A DNA stretch of 64,000 bases from Vibrio campbellii CAIM 519 = NBRC 15631 = ATCC 25920 (lineage in GTDB: Bacteria > Pseudomonadota > Gammaproteobacteria > Enterobacterales > Vibrionaceae), in contig NZ_CP015863.1 of the NCBI RefSeq assembly GCF_002163755.1, positions 2,666,001 to 2,730,000 of the forward strand, in the 5' to 3' direction. Position numbers and translations under genes: made by a program. Shown here in pieces: positions 9,098 to 18,428 of the stretch. Under the pieces are notes generated by a model. The model was not told where the DNA came from. It ran no database searches and was given only the letters and a program-made list of their open reading frames with translations. How positions within the stretch are numbered: the first letter of the stretch is position 1; each line of letters starts with the position of its first letter.

Positions 9098-10123
9098 ATG
9101 TCTGCTTATATCGCTCCTAGCCAAATAGCTCAGCGCCAACTTGAATACTTCAACGGCAAACACGTTTTAGTTGCTGGAGAAGTTGAAGACCTGTTCCCTC
9201 TTGAGTTAGTAGCTCATTGTGATTCTGTTGAAGTATTTACTTCTAACTACAGCTGCTACCGTCAAATTCGCACATCGGACAAAGTGAAGAGTCACTTTGG
9301 TTCAGAGTTTGATATTGAGACTCAAGCAGACATGGTGCTTTTATACTGGCCAAAAGCCAAGGCGGAAGCAGAATACTTACTGGCAATGTTGATGGCTAAG
9401 TTAGGCATCAATACAGAAATCGTCGTCGTTGGTGAGAACCGCTCAGGCATCAAGAGCATTGAGAAGATGTTCAAAGAATACGGCCCGGTTAAAAAATACG
9501 ACTCTGCTCGTCGCTGTTCATTTTACTGGGGCACTTGCCTTAACCAACCAAAACCGTTCAATCAAGCCGACTGGTTTAAATCTTACGAAATTACACTCGG
9601 TGAACAATCTCTTACCGTTAAGAGTCTACCTGGTGTATTTAGCCATGGTGAGTTTGACCTAGGCAGTCGTCTTCTGCTTGAAACCTTACCTAAGCTTTCA
9701 GGCAAGGTACTCGACTTTGGTTGTGGTGCTGGTGTGCTGGGTGCATTTATGGCTAAAGCAAACCCAGAGATCGCGATTGAGATGTGTGATATTAACGCTT
9801 ATGCCATTACCTCTAGCCAAGCAACACTCGAGGCGAATGGGTTATCAGGTCGAGTTTTTGCCTCAGATATCTACTCAGACACGGCTAAAGACTACCGTTT
9901 TATTGTCAGTAACCCACCATTTCACAGTGGCTTAGACACCAACTACAACGCAGCAGAAACTCTGTTAGGTCAAGCACCAAAGTACATGATGGCCAACGGT
10001 GAAATGATCATTGTGGCGAACAGTTTCTTGCAGTATCCGCCAATTATTCAGAAAGCCTTCAATAATTGCGAGACGCTAAATAAGACCAACAAATTCTCTA
10101 TCTACTACGCGAAAAAATCCTAA
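9098..10123 (+). CDS. rsmC: 16S rRNA (guanine-1207-N2)-methyltransferase RsmC
   Basis: RsmC uses S-adenosylmethionine to methylate G1207 of 16S rRNA in the 30S subunit. The 341-residue protein has the duplicated methyltransferase architecture of RsmC: a degenerate N-terminal domain (about 1-160) and an active C-terminal domain with the SAM motif VLDFGCGAGVLG and the catalytic motif SNPPFHSG, typical of N2-guanine methyltransferases. It is a single-gene unit between two terminators. Confidence 0.95.
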   Translation: MSAYIAPSQIAQRQLEYFNGKHVLVAGEVEDLFPLELVAHCDSVEVFTSNYSCYRQIRTSDKVKSHFGSEFDIETQADMVLLYWPKAKAEAEYLLAMLMAKLGINTEIVVVGENRSGIKSIEKMFKEYGPVKKYDSARRCSFYWGTCLNQPKPFNQADWFKSYEITLGEQSLTVKSLPGVFSHGEFDLGSRLLLETLPKLSGKVLDFGCGAGVLGAFMAKANPEIAIEMCDINAYAITSSQATLEANGLSGRVFASDIYSDTAKDYRFIVSNPPFHSGLDTNYNAAETLLGQAPKYMMANGEMIIVANSFLQYPPIIQKAFNNCETLNKTNKFSIYYAKKS

Positions 10124-10129
10124 CCCTTG

Positions 10130-10160
10130 GTTGCGCAGGTGAAATCCTGCGCAACTCTTT
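10130..10160 (+). terminator. Terminator after rsmC
   Basis: GTTGCGCAGG and CCTGCGCAAC pair around TGAAAT and are followed by TCTTT. Confidence 0.85.
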
Positions 10161-10350
10161 GCCAAAAACCGCCCAACTCAACGAAAAACTGCGTCGCTCC
10201 CCACGCTTTGCAATCAACTTTCTTGTCAAAGAAAAAAAACTCGTTAATTTTGTTAATTCTATCGCATTTAACTTCTTGTCCGTTTTAACGAGAACCTCGG
10301 TAAGCCCCAGTAAATTGGTCGCTGCCCTTTAATGAGTTGTAATCTTATCC

Positions 10351-13300
10351 ATGTTTAAATTCTACAAAAAGCAGAAATTTAAGCGACTGCAAAGCACGCT
10401 AATGACCGCGTTTTTGGTTCTTAGTATTACGCCACTGACGATAACTGCTATTTTCTTCCTCCAATCCCACAGTAAAGATTTGGAAGAACAGAGCACATCC
10501 CATTTACTCTCAGTCCGTGATACCAAACAACAACAGATCATCGACTACTTTGCAGCTCAAGAAACCGAAGTTATGGGCTTTGTTCGCTCAGAGTTGGCTT
10601 ATGCCAGTGGCGGACGATTCTACGGTTTGGTCAATGCCTTTAGCCGATTAGGCCACGATATCGATGAAGCAAGAGAGAATGCACAGCAACGCTATATCAA
10701 AGGCAGCGGCGATCAAATCAAAACGTCGATTTTGCCAGAATCTTCCAACTACGTTGGCAGTGAACGTTATCGTCTTTTGCATAAACGTTATCACTGGGCT
10801 TACCTCGAGCTATTAAAACGCTCTGATTTCAACGATATTTTATTAGTTGATATCGACGGTAACGTTACTTATTCAATCAATAAAGATGATAACTTTGGCA
10901 CCAACCTCCTCAGCGGCCGTTACAAAGACACCGCTTTGGGAAAAACATTTAAACGCCTCTCCGAGGATGTAAGCGCGCGCCGAAAAGTGAATGAAGATTA
11001 CACGCCTGTCGTGGTATCCGACTTTGACATTGAAAACGGTAAGCAAGTCGCTTGGTTGGGTGCGCCTATTATTCAGCAAGGCTATCTGCACAGCTATGCA
11101 ATGTTCCGCTTGCCGAACAATGGCATCACAAAGCTGATTGCAGAGATCAATCGTGACTCTTCAATTGATACCTTATTAATTGGCAGTGACCACAAACCTC
11201 GTACCATCAACACCAAGCAAGAAGACATCCAAAACAGTTTAGAGATCGTCGACAAAGCTTTAGCTGGCGAAACGGAAGTGGGCACATACAGCAACCGTTT
11301 AGGCGAAGAGATGATTGCAGCATTTGCACCTATTGAGACTCGCGGTCTCACTTGGGCTCTCGTTGTACAGCTTCCTGAGAAAGAGGCCTTTGCACGTGTC
11401 CATCAGCTCGAGAAACTGTTTGTCATTGCGATGCTAATAGCGATCATCTTGGTTGTGATTGCTTCACACTACTTATCTAATTTCATCACATCTCCGCTGC
11501 TTAAGCTGACTTGGGCAGCGGAGAAAGTATCTGCTGGCGATCTGGACGAAACCACCTTTAATACCGAACGTAAAGATGAAATCGGTCGACTAGCGATCAG
11601 CTTTGAGCGTATGCAGCGCTCAATTCGTGAAAAGATCCAAACCATCAAGCAACAAAACGAAGAGCTAGAGAGCAACATCAAACTGATCCAAAAGCAAAAC
11701 GAAGAATTGCAGTTGGCAGATAAGCTGAAAGATGAATTCCTAGCGACAACCTCTCACGAGTTACGCACACCATTGCACGGTATGGTTGGCATTGCAGAGA
11801 CACTGGTGTCTGGTGCAAATGGCGCGATACCTGCGAGCCAGAAGTACCAATTGGACATCATCATCAAGAGTGGTCAGCGCCTAGCAAACCTCGTTGATGA
11901 TCTATTGGATTACCACAAGATGCGCTACGGCAGCATGGATATCCAAAAGTCTGCAGTGAGCCTAGCCAGTGCAACACGCTTGGTGCTGGAGCTTTCTGGT
12001 CACCTATTGGGTAACAAAACCATCCGCATCATTAATCAAGTGCCAGCGGATCTGAAAGCAGTCTCAGCAGATCCTCAGCGTTTGGAACAAGTGCTGTATA
12101 ACTTAATTGGCAACGCTATTAAGTACACTTCAGAAGGCAAAATCGTTATCTCAGCGACCGTTGTAGACGATCAAGTCCGAGTACAAGTGGTCGATACTGG
12201 TCAGGGTATTCCAGCTGAACACCTAGAGCATATCTTCGAACCTCTTATCCAAGCAGGTCAAGATGCTAGTCGCTACCGCCAAGGTGCAGGTCTAGGTCTA
12301 TCAATCAGCCGTCAACTTATCGAGTTGATGGGCGGTTCATTATATGTCAGCAGCCAACCTATGGTCGGAACGACATTCAGCTTCACCTTGCCACTCGCTA
12401 GTGAAGAAGAAATCAAAGCGACGGAAAGCCTTGCCGCTCGCGGGCATTTCCAAATTCCAGAAGCGAACTTTGACAACAATGACGACTTGTCTCTACCTGA
12501 AAACCCAGATGGTCCATTGCTGTACGTTGCTGATGATGAGCCCGTCAACCTGCGCGTTCTTGAAAGCTTCTTAAGACTTGAAGGCTACCGAGTTCGTACC
12601 ATTTCAGACGGCCCTGAGACACTCGCTTTAATTGAACAAGAGAAGCCTGAGTTGCTGCTACTGGATATTATGATGCCAGGCATGAGTGGCTATCAGGTTT
12701 GTAGTGAACTGCGTGAAACTTACGATCATGCAGAGCTGCCAATCATTATGCTCACAGCGCTAAGCCAAACCGAAGACCGCGTTAGGGGCTTTGAAGCGGG
12801 AGCGAACGATTACCTAACCAAACCATTTAATAAGCAAGAGCTCGCGGCACGTATTCAGGCCCACTTGACGGCAAGTCAGGCTGAAATGCGCCACATCGAG
12901 AACAAGTTACTGGAATCGGAGCTACGCCAGCGTGCTGAAGTCGAAGCCAGCCTGCTCGAGACACAAGGTAGACTGCTAGAACAGCTAGAATCGGCACCTG
13001 AGGCGATTATTTGTCTTCGTGAAGATCAACGTATTCGCTTTGCAAACGAAGCAGCATGTAAGCTATTTAAACGTAGCCTAGAACAGCTAAAACGTTCTTC
13101 CGCTGATGAGCTAATTGCACCTAAGTTCCTTACGGTTAAGCAGCCGCACTACTGTGGCAAGATTGATATCTACATCGAAGATATTCGTCAAAACATTGAA
13201 GCAGACATCCTCAAGCTGCCTGAAGGCTCTGGTTTAGATGTCATGTATATCTTCAATGTAGGAGGCGGAGCGAATGCAGCTCGTATCCATAACCTAGAGA

Positions 13301-13737
13301 CGGCAGTTGAAGTACTTTCAAGTTACGCATTTGATGGTGATAAAGACCAGCTGCAGAAGCTGAAAGAACTTGGCGGTGAGTTTACTCGCCTTGCTGATAA
13401 AGCATTGGGTAACAAGAAGGACAAACAAGAGCTGATGCGCGAAGTATTAGTCGATACGATGACTCATGCATTGGAATATTGGGAATCGGTGACTGGAGAA
13501 ACCAAGTTTGCCTTTGCTGAACAAAGTGGTTTATGGCGCGTCTACCTCGACCGCAGTACATTGCAAACACGTACGCTCGATAAATACATGCGTATTGAGA
13601 CTTTGCCTAAGACACCGCGCTGGAGGACAGTACTAAGCTCAATTGAGTTCATTCTGGAGCACTGTAAAGAACAAAGCCCAGAACGCGCCTACATAGAGGC
13701 ACAGCGCGATAAGATGCAAAGACTCCTTACGAGCTAA
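10351..13737 (+). CDS. chiS: Chitin-sensing hybrid histidine kinase and DNA-binding regulator ChiS
   Basis: ChiS is the master activator of chitin use in vibrios. In V. cholerae it is inhibited by the periplasmic chitin-binding protein, relieved by chitin oligosaccharides, and activates the chb promoter by binding DNA directly from the membrane. Order in this 1128-residue protein: membrane helix (about 16-40), periplasmic sensor, second helix (about 353-374), HAMP, a coiled coil, HisKA with His469 (TSHELRTPLHG), HATPase with GQG and GAGLGL boxes, a receiver with Asp772 (LLLDIMMPG), a PAS-like segment (about 875-960) and a C-terminal region matching the reported DNA-binding domain. His469 and Asp772 fall at the V. 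cholerae positions. No strong ribosome-binding site is visible before the ATG. Confidence 0.95.
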   Translation: MFKFYKKQKFKRLQSTLMTAFLVLSITPLTITAIFFLQSHSKDLEEQSTSHLLSVRDTKQQQIIDYFAAQETEVMGFVRSELAYASGGRFYGLVNAFSRLGHDIDEARENAQQRYIKGSGDQIKTSILPESSNYVGSERYRLLHKRYHWAYLELLKRSDFNDILLVDIDGNVTYSINKDDNFGTNLLSGRYKDTALGKTFKRLSEDVSARRKVNEDYTPVVVSDFDIENGKQVAWLGAPIIQQGYLHSYAMFRLPNNGITKLIAEINRDSSIDTLLIGSDHKPRTINTKQEDIQNSLEIVDKALAGETEVGTYSNRLGEEMIAAFAPIETRGLTWALVVQLPEKEAFARVHQLEKLFVIAMLIAIILVVIASHYLSNFITSPLLKLTWAAEKVSAGDLDETTFNTERKDEIGRLAISFERMQRSIREKIQTIKQQNEELESNIKLIQKQNEELQLADKLKDEFLATTSHELRTPLHGMVGIAETLVSGANGAIPASQKYQLDIIIKSGQRLANLVDDLLDYHKMRYGSMDIQKSAVSLASATRLVLELSGHLLGNKTIRIINQVPADLKAVSADPQRLEQVLYNLIGNAIKYTSEGKIVISATVVDDQVRVQVVDTGQGIPAEHLEHIFEPLIQAGQDASRYRQGAGLGLSISRQLIELMGGSLYVSSQPMVGTTFSFTLPLASEEEIKATESLAARGHFQIPEANFDNNDDLSLPENPDGPLLYVADDEPVNLRVLESFLRLEGYRVRTISDGPETLALIEQEKPELLLLDIMMPGMSGYQVCSELRETYDHAELPIIMLTALSQTEDRVRGFEAGANDYLTKPFNKQELAARIQAHLTASQAEMRHIENKLLESELRQRAEVEASLLETQGRLLEQLESAPEAIICLREDQRIRFANEAACKLFKRSLEQLKRSSADELIAPKFLTVKQPHYCGKIDIYIEDIRQNIEADILKLPEGSGLDVMYIFNVGGGANAARIHNLETAVEVLSSYAFDGDKDQLQKLKELGGEFTRLADKALGNKKDKQELMREVLVDTMTHALEYWESVTGETKFAFAEQSGLWRVYLDRSTLQTRTLDKYMRIETLPKTPRWRTVLSSIEFILEHCKEQSPERAYIEAQRDKMQRLLTS

Positions 13738-13755
13738 CGCAAATCACCAAATATC

Positions 13756-13782
13756 AGCCCCGCGACTCAGCGGGGCTTTTTT
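13756..13782 (+). terminator. Terminator after chiS
   Basis: AGCCCCGC-GACTCA-GCGGGGCT is followed by TTTTTT, so chiS is separated transcriptionally from the downstream chitin operon. Confidence 0.93.
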
Positions 13783-14558
13783 ATCCCTGCCTTTATCAAT
13801 TTCAATGCCATGCTTCCCCTTACTCAGAACAAGAAACAAGCGATTTAGCGTACAGAGCAACGATGAGGCTGAGCATTTAGCGTATAAGAAGCTGGAAGCA
13901 AGCTATCAAAAACACGTATGAAGCGCTTAACCAAAGCGATTCCAATACCACACTTTTCATCGTCATTTTTAACTCATAACTTTCTTCAAAAGTGCCTTCA
14001 AATCACTTCCTTCCCTGAATAAAAAAAGCATAATCAGTAGCCAAATTTTGCTGTCAAAACTTACTTATTTTTCCTCTACAAGGGAAAATTGAGCAACATT
14101 TGATACAGATTGCGAAGTCAATCACAACAGAACGGCAGATTAAATTTCACCTAGTTAATTAACAAAATTTTCAGGTGTGAGCCAGATCGCCAATACCGTA
14201 CAACAACAGAAAACACTGACTGAAAGGAACCAAATGAGTAAGTAACTACTAACACACAACATTAATCAGGATATAGACTGCGACGCATATCAAAGTTTAT
14301 TTTCTCGCATGGATTGACTTAAAAACAAGCAAAATGACGTTTATGACGGAGTTGCTGTGGTTTTTAACGTTTTTAACGGGAATCAAGTTTGATTAATTTG
14401 TGGATAAGGTGTTTTCTTACTCCTGCCTAAGGCCTACAGGCCACTCTTAGAGCGAAACAAATTTAACGTGGAGCGAAGAGGTGGGCCTTGGAGAGTGTTT
14501 ATCAATTGATGACATTCAATTCCATTAGTGAAATGAAAGCAAATAGTAAGGAACAGCT
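13783..14558 (+). promoter_or_regulatory. Long non-coding region upstream of the chitin-uptake operon
   Basis: This gap of about 780 bp separates chiS from the operon it is expected to control. No reading frame of useful size is visible. In V. cholerae the equivalent promoter is bound by ChiS, SlmA and CRP. The left part (13840-13945) is unlike the AT-rich rest and holds a repeated TTTAGCGTA. The middle has a CRP-like site and a three-codon reading frame with a good ribosome-binding site. The right part (about 14400-14520) is a GC-richer leader ending in AAGGA before the ATG at 14559. I could not place the ChiS boxes or the start of transcription. Confidence 0.6.
14111..14126 (+). promoter_or_regulatory. 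Probable CRP-binding site of the chitin operon
   Basis: TGCGA-AGTCAA-TCACA differs from the CRP consensus TGTGA-N6-TCACA at one base. A weaker relative, TGTGA-GCCAGA-TCGCC, follows at 14176-14191. CRP control of this operon is known in V. cholerae. The site is some 430 bp from the start codon. Confidence 0.5.
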
Positions 14559-16241
14559 ATGCTTGCCAATATTAAAAAAACAGCACTAGCAACAGCAATT
14601 ATTGCAACGGCTACTACAGGTTTCGCATCAGTAGCTACAGCCGCTGAGCGCAGTGAACTGACTATCCACCCAAAAGAGTTTACAACTTTTGTTCGTAACT
14701 TTAACCCTTTCTTGGGTGCAACTAACCTGCACACAACTACTGACTTTATCTACGAGCCGCTAGTTGTTTTCAACGAAATGCACGGCAACACGCCAGTATT
14801 CCGTCTAGCAGAAAACTTCCAAATGTCTGACGACCTAATGAGCGTAACTTTCGATATTCGTAAAGGCGTGAAATGGTCTGACGGTCAAGCGTTTACCGCT
14901 GATGACGTTGTTTACTCTTTCAACCTAGTAAAAGAGAAGCCAGAACTAGACCAATCTGGCATCAACTCTTGGGTTACTGGCGTAGAGAAAGTTAACGATT
15001 ACAAAGTTAAGTTCCGTCTAAGCGAAGCAAACTCAAACGTTCCTTACGAAATTGCTAAAGTACCTGTCGTACCTAAGCACGTATGGAGCAAAGTGAAAGA
15101 TCCTTCAACGTTCACGAACGAAAACCCAGTAGGTACTGGTCCATTTACAGAGATCGACACTTTCACTCCGCAACTATACATCCAGTGTGAAAACCCGAAC
15201 TACTGGGATGCAGCGAACCTAGACGTTGACTGTCTGCGTGTTCCTCAAATCGCGAACAATGACCAGTTCCTAGGTAAGATTGTTAACGGCGAAATGGACT
15301 GGACTTCTTCATTCGTTCCAGACATCGACCGCACTTACGCAGCAGCGAGCCCTAAACACCACTACTGGTACCCGCCAGCAGGTACTCAAGCGTTCGTAGT
15401 AAACTTCAAGAACCCAGATGCAGCGAAAAACGAAGCACTAACTAACGTTGACTTCCGTCGCGCATTCTCTATGGCTCTTGACCGTCAAACTATCATTGAT
15501 ATCGCATTCTACGGCGGCGGTACAGTGAACGACTTCGCATCTGGTCTTGGCTACGCATTCGAAGCTTGGTCTGACGAGAAGACTCACGACAAGTACAAAG
15601 GTTACAACTCGTACAACGCTGAAGGTGCTAAGAAGCTTCTAGCGAAAGCTGGCTTTAAAGATGTAAACAAAGACGGTTTCGTTGACACACCATCTGGTAA
15701 GTCTTTCGAGCTACTAATCCAATCTCCAAACGGTTGGACTGACTTCAACAACACTGTACAGCTTGCTGTTGAGCAACTTGCAGAAGTAGGCATCAAAGCA
15801 CGTGCTCGTACACCAGACTTCTCTGTGTACAACCAAGCAATGCTTGAAGGTACTTACGACGTTGCGTACACCAACTACTTCCACGGTGCAGACCCATACA
15901 CTTACTGGAACAGTGCTTACAACTCAGCACTACAATCTGGTGACGGTATGCCTCGCTTCGCGATGCACTTCTACAAGAACGACAAGCTAGATGGTCTTCT
16001 AAACAGCTTCTACAAGACAGCTGACAAGCAAGAGCAGCTAGAAATCGCTCACGGTATTCAGCAAATCATCGCTCAAGACCAAGTGACTATCCCTGTGATG
16101 TCTGGTGCTTACATGTACCAATACAACACAACTCGCTTCACTGGTTGGTGGAACGAAGAAAATCCTAAGGGCCGTCCAAACATTTGGGCTGGTATCCCAG
16201 AGCGTCTACTTCACGTACTGGACCTAAAACCAGTTAAATAA
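14559..16241 (+). CDS. cbp: Periplasmic chitin-oligosaccharide-binding protein
   Basis: This is the solute-binding component of the (GlcNAc)n ABC importer. In V. cholerae its counterpart also holds ChiS inactive until chitin oligosaccharides bind. The 560-residue protein has a Sec signal peptide (MLANIKKTALATAIIATATT, cleavage probably after ATAA near residue 29) and a family 5 extracellular solute-binding fold, with motifs such as VTFDIRKGVKWSDGQAFTADD and FRRAFSMALDRQ. Codon use is very biased, suggesting high expression. It is the first gene of the operon and is followed by a strong hairpin, which fits a binding protein made in excess of its membrane partners. Confidence 0.95.
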   Translation: MLANIKKTALATAIIATATTGFASVATAAERSELTIHPKEFTTFVRNFNPFLGATNLHTTTDFIYEPLVVFNEMHGNTPVFRLAENFQMSDDLMSVTFDIRKGVKWSDGQAFTADDVVYSFNLVKEKPELDQSGINSWVTGVEKVNDYKVKFRLSEANSNVPYEIAKVPVVPKHVWSKVKDPSTFTNENPVGTGPFTEIDTFTPQLYIQCENPNYWDAANLDVDCLRVPQIANNDQFLGKIVNGEMDWTSSFVPDIDRTYAAASPKHHYWYPPAGTQAFVVNFKNPDAAKNEALTNVDFRRAFSMALDRQTIIDIAFYGGGTVNDFASGLGYAFEAWSDEKTHDKYKGYNSYNAEGAKKLLAKAGFKDVNKDGFVDTPSGKSFELLIQSPNGWTDFNNTVQLAVEQLAEVGIKARARTPDFSVYNQAMLEGTYDVAYTNYFHGADPYTYWNSAYNSALQSGDGMPRFAMHFYKNDKLDGLLNSFYKTADKQEQLEIAHGIQQIIAQDQVTIPVMSGAYMYQYNTTRFTGWWNEENPKGRPNIWAGIPERLLHVLDLKPVK

Positions 16242-16258
16242 GTAGAAGTTCATTTCTA

Positions 16259-16281
16259 GCGGCACACATCCCGTGTGCCGC
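16259..16281 (+). terminator. Stable hairpin after the binding-protein gene (attenuator or mRNA stabiliser)
   Basis: GCGGCACAC and GTGTGCCGC form a 9-bp perfect stem 18 bases past the stop. No U-run follows, so it is more likely a stabilising or partly terminating hairpin than a full terminator. Confidence 0.6.
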
Positions 16282-16285
16282 CTAT

Positions 16286-16339
16286 AAAAATCCCCTTGTT
16301 ACTAAACCAACATATGGCGCTCGTCGTCAGGGGATTTTT
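16286..16339 (+). terminator. Second inverted repeat between binding-protein and permease genes
   Basis: AAAAATCCCC pairs with GGGGATTTTT across a 34-base loop. The right arm ends in five T, so it could terminate a fraction of transcripts. Together with the hairpin just before it, it probably sets the ratio of binding protein to permeases. Confidence 0.45.
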
Positions 16340-16411
16340 CGCTCTAAATTTCGCTATGAGCGACCTGAAACCAGAAACAGGGAAAAAATCTGGGTGAGTA
16401 AGGTGTGAGTT

Positions 16412-17398
16412 ATGGGTTATTTTTTAAGACGTTTGTCGTTCTATCTTGTCGCGCTCTTGGTTGCAGCGACGTTAAACTTCATTATTCCGCGAGCAATGCC
16501 TGGTGACCCAGTTACCATGATGTTTGCTAACGCATCAGTACAGGTAACGCCAGAGCGAATCGCAGCAATGAAAGAACTGCTGGGTTTCGTAGATGGTCCA
16601 ATCTACATTCAGTACCTGTCGTACATCAAAAACATTCTAAGCTGGGAGCTAGGTACTTCTATCCAGTTCTACCCGCTTTCAGTTAACTCTCTACTAGGTG
16701 GCGCATTCGGTTGGTCATTGTTCCTAGCAGGTACTGCAGTTGTACTATCATTCTCGATTGCTTCTGTACTAGGCATCTTCGCAGCTTGGAAACGTGGTAG
16801 CCGATACGATGCATTCGTAACACCGGGCACACTGATCGTTCAAGCGATTCCACAAATGGTTATCGCGATGCTAGCGATGTTCATCTTTGCCATCGGTCTT
16901 AAGTGGTTCCCATCAGGCTACGCCTACACCCCGGGTACTGTGCCAGATTGGACAAGCTGGGAGTTCCTAAAAGACGTGGGTTACCACGCTATTCTTCCAT
17001 TGTTCTGTGCGACGATTGTTCAGATTGGTGGCTTCCTAGTAAACATGCGTAACAACATGATCAACCTTCTTGCTGAAGATTACATCACAATGGCAAAAGG
17101 TAAGGGTCTGAGCGAAAACCGAGTAGTATTCAACTACGCAGCTCGTAACGCACTTTTACCAAGTGTAACCGCACTTTCAATGTCTCTAGGTATGGCAATC
17201 GGTGGTCAGCTAATCATCGAGATGATCTTCAACTACCCGGGTCTAGGTACGGTTCTTCTAAACGCAATTCACGCACGTGACTACCAAGTACTTCAAGGTC
17301 AGTTAATCATCATGACGATGTTCATGCTGTGCTTCAACCTAATGGCTGACATGCTGTACATGATTCTAGACCCTCGCCTACGTAAGGGAGGCAAATAA
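16412..17398 (+). CDS. Chitin-oligosaccharide ABC transporter permease (DppB/OppB type)
   Basis: This is the first inner-membrane channel subunit of the (GlcNAc)n importer. The 328-residue protein has an N-terminal helix (RLSFYLVALLVAATLNFIIP) with the family's PRAMPGDP motif right after it, five more helices, and the EAA coupling loop (EDYITMAKGKGLSENRVVF) that contacts the ATPases. It is in the peptide-type permease family, but its position in the chitin cluster defines the substrate. The second permease gene follows after 2 bp. Confidence 0.93.
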   Translation: MGYFLRRLSFYLVALLVAATLNFIIPRAMPGDPVTMMFANASVQVTPERIAAMKELLGFVDGPIYIQYLSYIKNILSWELGTSIQFYPLSVNSLLGGAFGWSLFLAGTAVVLSFSIASVLGIFAAWKRGSRYDAFVTPGTLIVQAIPQMVIAMLAMFIFAIGLKWFPSGYAYTPGTVPDWTSWEFLKDVGYHAILPLFCATIVQIGGFLVNMRNNMINLLAEDYITMAKGKGLSENRVVFNYAARNALLPSVTALSMSLGMAIGGQLIIEMIFNYPGLGTVLLNAIHARDYQVLQGQLIIMTMFMLCFNLMADMLYMILDPRLRKGGK

Positions 17399-17400
17399 TC

Positions 17401-18426
17401 ATGAAAGAACTATTTAAACTGATTTTAGGTAACGCGTTCGCACGTGTTGGTTTGGCAATTATCTCAGTATTCATCTTTGTGGCAGTAGCTGCACCTTTGA
17501 TCACTCAACACGCGCCAGACAAACGTACTGGTAACCCACACGAATACCCTGGCTTTGTTGTAAAACAAGCACAAAACAACCCTGATGGCTGGGTTGCAAA
17601 AAACCTAGCAGATGATCGTCGTTCGCTGCTTATGTCGAAAAAGGCAGACCACGTTCTAGGTACATCTCGTATGGGTCGTGACATCTGGTCTCAAGTTGCT
17701 TACGGCGCTCGAGTATCGCTGGGTGTTGGTTTCGGCGCTGGTATCATCGTGTGTTTCTTAGCAACAGTCATTGGTATCTCAGCAGGTTACTTCGGCGGCC
17801 GTGTCGATGACGTACTGAGTGCTGCAATGAACATCATGCTGGTTATCCCACAGTTACCACTACTGTTCGTACTCGCTGCGTTTATCGGGGAGGCAGGACC
17901 GCTCACCATTGCGTTGATTATCGCCGGGACCTCCTGGGCTTGGGGTGCACGTGTTGTGCGAGCTCAAACCATGGCACTACGCGAGAAAGAATTCGTTAAA
18001 GCCGCAGAGGTTCTTGGTGAATCATCCATGCGTATCATCTTCGTTGAAATTTTACCAAACCTTATCCCAATCGTAGGCGCAAGCTTCATCGGCTCGGTAA
18101 TGCTAGCAATCAACACAGAAGCGGTAATTTCGTTCCTAGGTCTAGGCGATGCAAACACCATCAGCTGGGGCATCATGCTGTACAACGTACAGACTTCATC
18201 AGCGATGCTTATCGGCGCTTGGTGGGAAGTACTAGCTCCTTGTATTGCACTGACTCTACTGGTTACTGGCCTTGCTCTACTGAACTTCGCAGTCGATGAA
18301 ATTGCCAACCCTCAGCTTCGTTCTCACAAAGGTATGAAGCGCTGGAAGAAAATGGCAGCACAAGACAAGAAAGAACGTGAGCCAGAATTGGCACCACAAA
18401 ATGCACTATGGAGCGGAGATAAATAA
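17401..18426 (+). CDS. Chitin-oligosaccharide ABC transporter permease (DppC/OppC type)
   Basis: This is the second channel subunit of the importer. It has 341 residues: an N-terminal helix (FARVGLAIISVFIFVAVAAP), a periplasmic segment with the family's LGTSRMGRDIWSQVAYGAR motif, and four to five more helices with an EAA loop (REKEFVKAAEVLGESSMRI). The C-terminus is a charged cytoplasmic tail (KKMAAQDKKEREPELAPQN). The gene is packed between its partners with 2-bp gaps, so all are translated from one message. Confidence 0.93.
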   Translation: MKELFKLILGNAFARVGLAIISVFIFVAVAAPLITQHAPDKRTGNPHEYPGFVVKQAQNNPDGWVAKNLADDRRSLLMSKKADHVLGTSRMGRDIWSQVAYGARVSLGVGFGAGIIVCFLATVIGISAGYFGGRVDDVLSAAMNIMLVIPQLPLLFVLAAFIGEAGPLTIALIIAGTSWAWGARVVRAQTMALREKEFVKAAEVLGESSMRIIFVEILPNLIPIVGASFIGSVMLAINTEAVISFLGLGDANTISWGIMLYNVQTSSAMLIGAWWEVLAPCIALTLLVTGLALLNFAVDEIANPQLRSHKGMKRWKKMAAQDKKEREPELAPQNALWSGDK

Positions 18427-18428
18427 TC

